Shown here piece by piece: positions 60,059 through 64,000 of a DNA stretch of 64,000 bases. The notes under the pieces are model-generated. The model saw nothing but the letters and a program-made list of their open reading frames with translations, made no database searches and had not been told where the DNA came from. The stretch's first letter is position 1, and each line of letters begins with the position of its first letter. The DNA is from Cerasicoccus maritimus. GTDB taxonomy: Bacteria > Verrucomicrobiota > Verrucomicrobiia > Opitutales > Cerasicoccaceae. The translations under genes and the position numbers were made by a program. The stretch spans positions 17,883 through 81,882 of the forward strand of contig JAVDPD010000027.1 of NCBI GenBank assembly GCA_031296935.1, given 5' to 3'.

Positions 60059-60589
60059 ATGGTAGACAGTATCGAAACGATCATGAAACACATGATGCAA
60101 CCACGCATCGTGAAAGAAATCGCCTCAAACCCTCATGAATCGGAGTGGTGGATGGCCGCACACTACGCCCGGTCCCAGATGGCCGATCAAACGCCAATGG
60201 CTGAGGATTGCAGACGAATCGTTGGTTACTTGCATGGCGAGGTTGACGCGCCATACATGAGCGAAACCAAGCTCATTACCGAGACGCGTGACCAATTTCT
60301 CCAGCACCTCGATGAACTGGCGGATCAACTCTCTGAATCTACAAAGATGCCAGAGTCCGCTGAAAACCCGCTCCGGGAGCAGTTCTTCGCATACGTTAAC
60401 CGAGCTGGCTACAAGGCTGGTAAAGTGAATGCCGCTCTGGCGCTCAATCTCGGGATGAATTCTGAGAGGATCGGTATTGCGGATGTTGAGTTTGCCGAGG
60501 GTATGCACGCCCAAATCGATTCCGTGTATACGGCGATGTATTCGGCGTATGCTGAAATGATCGAGCGGGAGCAGGAACGTTTCAGGTAA
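60059..60589 (+). CDS. Hypothetical protein, paralog of 53165
   Basis: 176 residues. ESEWWMAAHYARSQMADQTP and REQFFAYVNRAGYKAGKVNA resemble parts of 53165-53668. TTTATCAA is centred 26.5 nt before the ATG and there is no SD. Lies 450 nt after the NTPase gene. Function unknown. Confidence 0.6.
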   Translation: MVDSIETIMKHMMQPRIVKEIASNPHESEWWMAAHYARSQMADQTPMAEDCRRIVGYLHGEVDAPYMSETKLITETRDQFLQHLDELADQLSESTKMPESAENPLREQFFAYVNRAGYKAGKVNAALALNLGMNSERIGIADVEFAEGMHAQIDSVYTAMYSAYAEMIEREQERFR

Positions 60590-60613
60590 TGTCTTTCCTG
60601 ATGCGGGATGGCG

Positions 60614-61393
60614 TTAGATGATACCCTTGTCTTTCATGACTTGAGCCACAATCCGATTCTTAAAATCAGGATTCTCGGCCTGTATGTATTCGACAGCAGC
60701 TAAATCATCGCCGCGTTTGCGATTCTGACGGGGCTCAAGGGCCTCGATTAGGATTGCTTCCAAGGCAGGTATGAGTTTCTGAGAATCGAAACTTTCTGGC
60801 ATGGTGCCAAGCGTACCTTTTTCTGAAACTGGAAGTAGTCCAAACCATGAGAAACGATCCCAACGAGCCGCCATACGATCAAGAGTGTGGTCATAAAGTC
60901 GGCGACCAAGTGAACGTTCGGTGGCTCGGCCAACGTAAATGACTTCACGGCCATCGTAGAGTAAGTAAATCCCGAGCTGGCCAGCAAAGTTCACCGAATC
61001 AGCTCCAGTGTCCTGCATCCCAAGGATCTTTGGCTTTGATGACCATTCGATTGCCTCTCGTCGCCAGAACATGCCAAATGAACTGATTACCGCATACTGT
61101 TCTTCCTCTGCGTCCTCTTTGCTGGATAGAGCATGATCGCGCTCAACCCTGGAGGTCACCTTTTTGGTTAACCCAAAAATACCTCGTCCCGTTCTAACAT
61201 AGGGGGAGGCATCGCCCAATTTTTTGATTGAGCTGCTGATCTGTGTATTGACGGTAGCTGCTGGGGTCGCTCCCAAGTTTTTGCGAAGTCCCTCGGATCG
61301 AATCCGTTCAGCAATTTCTTTATAGTGAAGTGGCTCTGGCGATGCGGATAGGACCTTGTCGATTGCTTTCTTCCAAGTCAGTTCTCTGCTCAT
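60614..61393 (-). CDS. HARE-HTH plus GIY-YIG nuclease
   Basis: 259 residues from ATG 61393 (MSRELTWKKAIDKVLSASPE); two more in-frame ATGs lie upstream. The N-terminal EPLHYKEIAERIRSEGLRKN, with the AAATVNTQISSS type text (ATPAATVNTQISSSIKKLGD), is a HARE-HTH domain (HB1/ASXL/restriction endonuclease HTH). The C-terminal GQLGIYLLYDGREVIYVGRA with GIY at 141-143 and YVG at 153-155, then EAILIEALEPRQNRKRGDDL, is a GIY-YIG nuclease. HARE-HTH plus nuclease fusions occur in restriction and modification-sensing systems. Likely a restriction-like defence nuclease. Convergent with 60059. Confidence 0.75.
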   Translation of the reverse strand: MSRELTWKKAIDKVLSASPEPLHYKEIAERIRSEGLRKNLGATPAATVNTQISSSIKKLGDASPYVRTGRGIFGLTKKVTSRVERDHALSSKEDAEEEQYAVISSFGMFWRREAIEWSSKPKILGMQDTGADSVNFAGQLGIYLLYDGREVIYVGRATERSLGRRLYDHTLDRMAARWDRFSWFGLLPVSEKGTLGTMPESFDSQKLIPALEAILIEALEPRQNRKRGDDLAAVEYIQAENPDFKNRIVAQVMKDKGII

Positions 61394-61535
61394 GATTCCC
61401 AATGGTTTAAAGGCATTCTTGCGGCAGGGGAATTGGGGGCAAGAAAGTTTCTCCCGACTTTACATCATCGCTTATCAGCGGCTAGTTTGTTGAGCGAATG
61501 ACATATCCAGGCAAGCATCCATCGACTCTCGGCTC

Positions 61536-62471
61536 ATGAAAGTATTCACAGCGCTATCTTTGTTTCCTGCATTGAGCGTTAGCCTGATGGCAACGCCTGG
61601 GTTCGATGCGTTTGACCTGAGCTTTACGCTATTTGGCAATACGAACTTGAGTTTTGCCCGCTCAGCAGTCGCCGAACAATACACCGAGAATTTCTCGGTC
61701 AGCTCTCAGGATCAGGATGACTTTGACATCCCCATCGATTTTGGCGTTGAGAAATACGAATCCCGAGCAGGCTGGAGTGGAAATTGGACTCAACACTTTG
61801 AGGAAACTGAAACCGGCGTGACCCTAATCATTGAAGGGAGCTTGGATCCCGACAACAGCGCTTCCGTTACAACCGATTTTGAGCAGATTGCCGCCTCAGG
61901 CACAATGAATGGCTTTCTTGCGCTAGGCATTAGGCCCTCGTATCCCACTGCATACAGTGCTGAGATTGAAGTGACTGCTGGCGATGGGTCTTACTACAGC
62001 ATTGGGGTTAGTGTGGATAATAACATTGCCGGTCGGAATTCCATCGAGTTAGAGGAGGTTCCTGGCAACACCACACGCTCAATCAATGGCAGGTTGCCTC
62101 GTGGGGATTCGATGATTCAGTTCCAGATTCAATCTGACGCCTATGCCGAATTTGTTTCCAATCGAATCCCGCCTGAGATTGTCGAGCTTGGAGCCCCGGT
62201 CGAATTTCGGTTGATTTTGTCATTGCAGCCCGATTTTGCGTTTGTTCCGCCTACTCCAACAGTAGCTATCAGCTTGGTGAATGAGTCGATTCTCCTGGAT
62301 ATGCAGAACCTGACACCAGGCTATGGCTACAGTGTGTATTGTTCGCGAGATTTATCCAATGACTCTTGGGAGGAGGTGTTTTCATTCGATGCGTTCACTA
62401 CCAGCTTAAAGCAGTTCTTTGTGTTGCCCGATGACTGGGATCGAGCCTTTTACCGGGTGGTGATCGAGTGA
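61536..62471 (+). CDS. Secreted host-type protein
   Basis: 311 residues with signal peptide (KVFTALSLFPALSVSLMATP). A beta-rich exported domain follows: FDIPIDFGVEKYESRAGWSG, GVTLIIEGSLDPDNSASVTT and a C-terminal IgG/FN3-like YGYSVYCSRDLSNDSWEEVF. The last part is typical of small C-terminal beta-sandwiches of Verrucomicrobia surface proteins. GATAAGC-type motif absent. No transfer or mobile feature, so it is probably outside the element. Confidence 0.7.
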   Translation: MKVFTALSLFPALSVSLMATPGFDAFDLSFTLFGNTNLSFARSAVAEQYTENFSVSSQDQDDFDIPIDFGVEKYESRAGWSGNWTQHFEETETGVTLIIEGSLDPDNSASVTTDFEQIAASGTMNGFLALGIRPSYPTAYSAEIEVTAGDGSYYSIGVSVDNNIAGRNSIELEEVPGNTTRSINGRLPRGDSMIQFQIQSDAYAEFVSNRIPPEIVELGAPVEFRLILSLQPDFAFVPPTPTVAISLVNESILLDMQNLTPGYGYSVYCSRDLSNDSWEEVFSFDAFTTSLKQFFVLPDDWDRAFYRVVIE

Positions 62472-62620
62472 ACGGGCGTCGAGAGATTGTCCAAGATTCA
62501 GAGAGACAATCTGACCCAACTGCCTCAAAAACCCTCAAGGGAGGAAGGATACTATAGTTCGTAAGCTTATCCTGAAAGCCACTCCAGCGGGGAAATAACA
62601 GGGGAGGAAGGAGTGGAGAA

Positions 62621-62711
62621 ACGGAGAGCGAACGGAGAATTCTGCCCACCAAACGGAGAAAATTGCAGATTTAGCTGCTTAGAAACATCACGATTTGTCG
62701 TAAACGGAGAA
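62621..62711. repeat. Helically phased ACGGAGAA repeats
   Basis: ACGGAGAG/ACGGAGAA starts at 62621, 62632, 62653 and 62704, 11, 21 and 51 nt apart, close to whole helix turns. They fill part of the gene-free 62472-62828 gap. An imperfect hairpin CACTCC...GGAGTG (62580-62615) precedes them. Possible operator or control region; nothing coding was seen here. Confidence 0.45.
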
Positions 62712-62828
62712 TTTGAGAGCCGCCAATCCGAATCCACAAAGCATTGACAATCATGCTGTTTAGCAGCTACTGTTGTCTCTGTCGAAACAAGGGACTAACC
62801 CCTTTCAAAAGTTCGCATTAGAAATTTA

Positions 62829-62906
62829 TGGTCGGGGCGGAGGGATTCGAACCCCCGACCCTCTGCTCCCAAAGCAGATGCGCTAGCCAGGCTGCGCTAC
62901 GCCCCG
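62829..62906 (-). tRNA. tRNA-Pro (UGG)
   Basis: The minus strand folds as a full tRNA: acceptor stem CGGGGCG with CGCCCCG, D arm GTAGCGCAGCCTGGCTAGCG, anticodon loop CTTTGGGA giving anticodon UGG, T arm GGGGGTTCGAATCCC. The discriminator is A and CCA is encoded (62829-62831), counted in. Its 3' end faces left, towards the element, so it is a candidate att site, but no repeated tRNA fragment was seen. Confidence 0.95.
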
Positions 62907-63080
62907 ATCAAATGTAAACGCGGAATATGGGTAGTTGGGCTATAGGGTGCAAGTCATAATTTCACGCTTTTTTGCGTTATGCTGATTACTGACCCGAATG
63001 GCGCTAAGATTTGGTCCCTAATCGTTGATTTTACGGACATGAAGCTCGCCCTTACAGCGTCCTATTAGTAGATTGCTTGT

Positions 63081-64000
63081 GTGAGCAAAACAAAATACCT
63101 TCCAGGACTTCACTTGCTGTGTGGGCGAGCCAAATTGATGCCGAGCCATCGGCTCCACAAAGAACTTAACCATCTGCGTGGCGGCGGTGGCGGTCAACTG
63201 CAAAGCCTTTTCGGCGAGGATATCACGCTTCCGCCGGGTGGTGGTTATCGTCGTGTATTTGATCGCAGCACCACGTTTTGGACTTTTCTCAATCAAGTGC
63301 TCCTTGGTGGTTCTTGTCGTGAGGCCACGCGTGAGGTGCAGGCCCATCGTGAGTCCGATGGGCAGCGGCCGATCAGCTCGGCAAACTCAGCTTACTGCCA
63401 AGCGCGGGCGCGTTTGCCCTTATCGTGGATCGAGCAGGAGGGCGAGCGCGTGGCCCAGCAGTTGCAACTTAGCTCGCGCTGGGACTGGCGAGGTCGGCGC
63501 GTGCTCTTGGCCGACGCCACGAGTTGCCAGCTTGCTGATAGGTCTCTGAACCAAGCCGCCTATCCTCAACCAGGCAGCCAGCAGCCGGGCTGCGGCCATC
63601 CAGTCATGCAGCTCTTGGGCGTCTTTGATCTGGGCAGCGGCGCGTTGCTATCTTGGGAAAAGAGCCCTTGGAACGTGGGCGAAGCCAGCCTGTTTGAGAC
63701 CGCCGTAATGCCGCAGATTGGCGCCGGAGATGTGCTGGTGGGCGACCGCGCCTACGAGTCCTATCGTTGTCATGCCTTCTTGAAGATGCGCGGCGCAGAG
63801 TCAGTCATCCGCCTGCACCAACGTCGCAAATGTCCCCTCCGGGCCAACCAACGCGAAGCCATCACCACGATCAAGCGCCCGGCTCAACAAAGCAACCACT
63901 GCACCCGGCAGGAATGGTTGGCCATGCCCGAGGAGCTCACCCTGCGCTTCGTGCGCGTGAACCTTGCCCGCCCGGGCTTCCGCACCAAGGAACTCACCGT
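63081..64000 (+). mobile_element. IS4-family transposase (partial)
   Basis: A frame of 306 codons opens at GTG 63081 and runs beyond the window edge. The first catalytic Asp is in RRVLLADATSCQLAD and the second in DVLVGDRAYESYRCHAF; the block LNQAAYPQPGSQQPGCGHP is the IS4 pattern (NQ..YPQP..Q..G.G.P). The Glu and the inverted repeat at the right end are outside. The left end is somewhere in 62907-63080. Classified as IS4 family. No second copy is in the window. Confidence 0.85.

Noticed and set aside
1-64000. Archaeal genome as the source of the window
   Set aside because: PEP-CTERM anchors, sigma-70 promoter at 14143, DnaG-type primase, IS4 transposase and Verrucomicrobia-like giant proteins point to a bacterium; archaeal features are confined to the element.

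Overview
The window reads as a bacterial chromosome segment, most likely from Verrucomicrobiota (Opitutales/Puniceicoccales type). The evidence is giant secreted proteins built from calcium-binding DSDGDGxPD repeats and LamG-like domains, PEP-CTERM anchored proteins, IS4-type transposase, sparse Shine-Dalgarno sites and a tRNA-Pro with encoded CCA. The taxonomic call is inference; no rRNA or marker gene is present.

Left flank (1-17.8 kb, host-like): four minus-strand genes in a row encode a 57-aa membrane peptide, a 1555-aa LamG/TSP3/PA14 surface protein, a HEAT-like secreted protein and a second giant protein of more than 2,678 residues. The far C-terminal part of the last one looks like the hydrophobic pre-toxin module of polymorphic toxins and runs off the left edge. 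Divergent from them are a HEAT-like anchored protein, a small protein, a stand-alone helicase-associated-domain repeat protein and a lipoprotein-sorting-like protein.

Middle (about 17.9-61.4 kb, a large integrative or conjugative element): methyltransferases (C5-like and D12 class), a HerA-like ATPase, a VirD4/TraG-like coupling ATPase, a replication-relaxation protein, a DnaG-type primase, an SSB-like protein, an archaeal-type tyrosine recombinase with a zinc ribbon, and a DUF2924/large serine recombinase/HTH trio. It also carries a RelB-like/toxin pair and VapBC, many small winged-helix proteins, and an archaeal-flavoured repair or defence block (YprB-like exonuclease, Bax1/DUF790 nuclease and a frameshifted XPB helicase). 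Further cargo includes a VWA/Lon-like module, a membrane protein plus P-loop NTPase pair in AT-rich DNA, HEPN-like and DUF4265 proteins, and PEP-CTERM genes, one of them flanked by 180-bp direct repeats. Several SD-less genes here have a TATA-like box 25-29 nt before the ATG, which resembles archaeal promoters or a special sigma-factor arrangement.

Right flank (61.4-64 kb): a HARE-HTH/GIY-YIG nuclease, a secreted protein, helically spaced ACGGAGAA repeats, tRNA-Pro(UGG) and an IS4-family transposase cut by the window edge. The element boundaries were not proven: no tRNA-fragment duplication was found by eye. Frameshifts in XPB (three) and in a sigma-like gene (one), and possibly one more at 49.2 kb, could be real decay or homopolymer sequencing errors.
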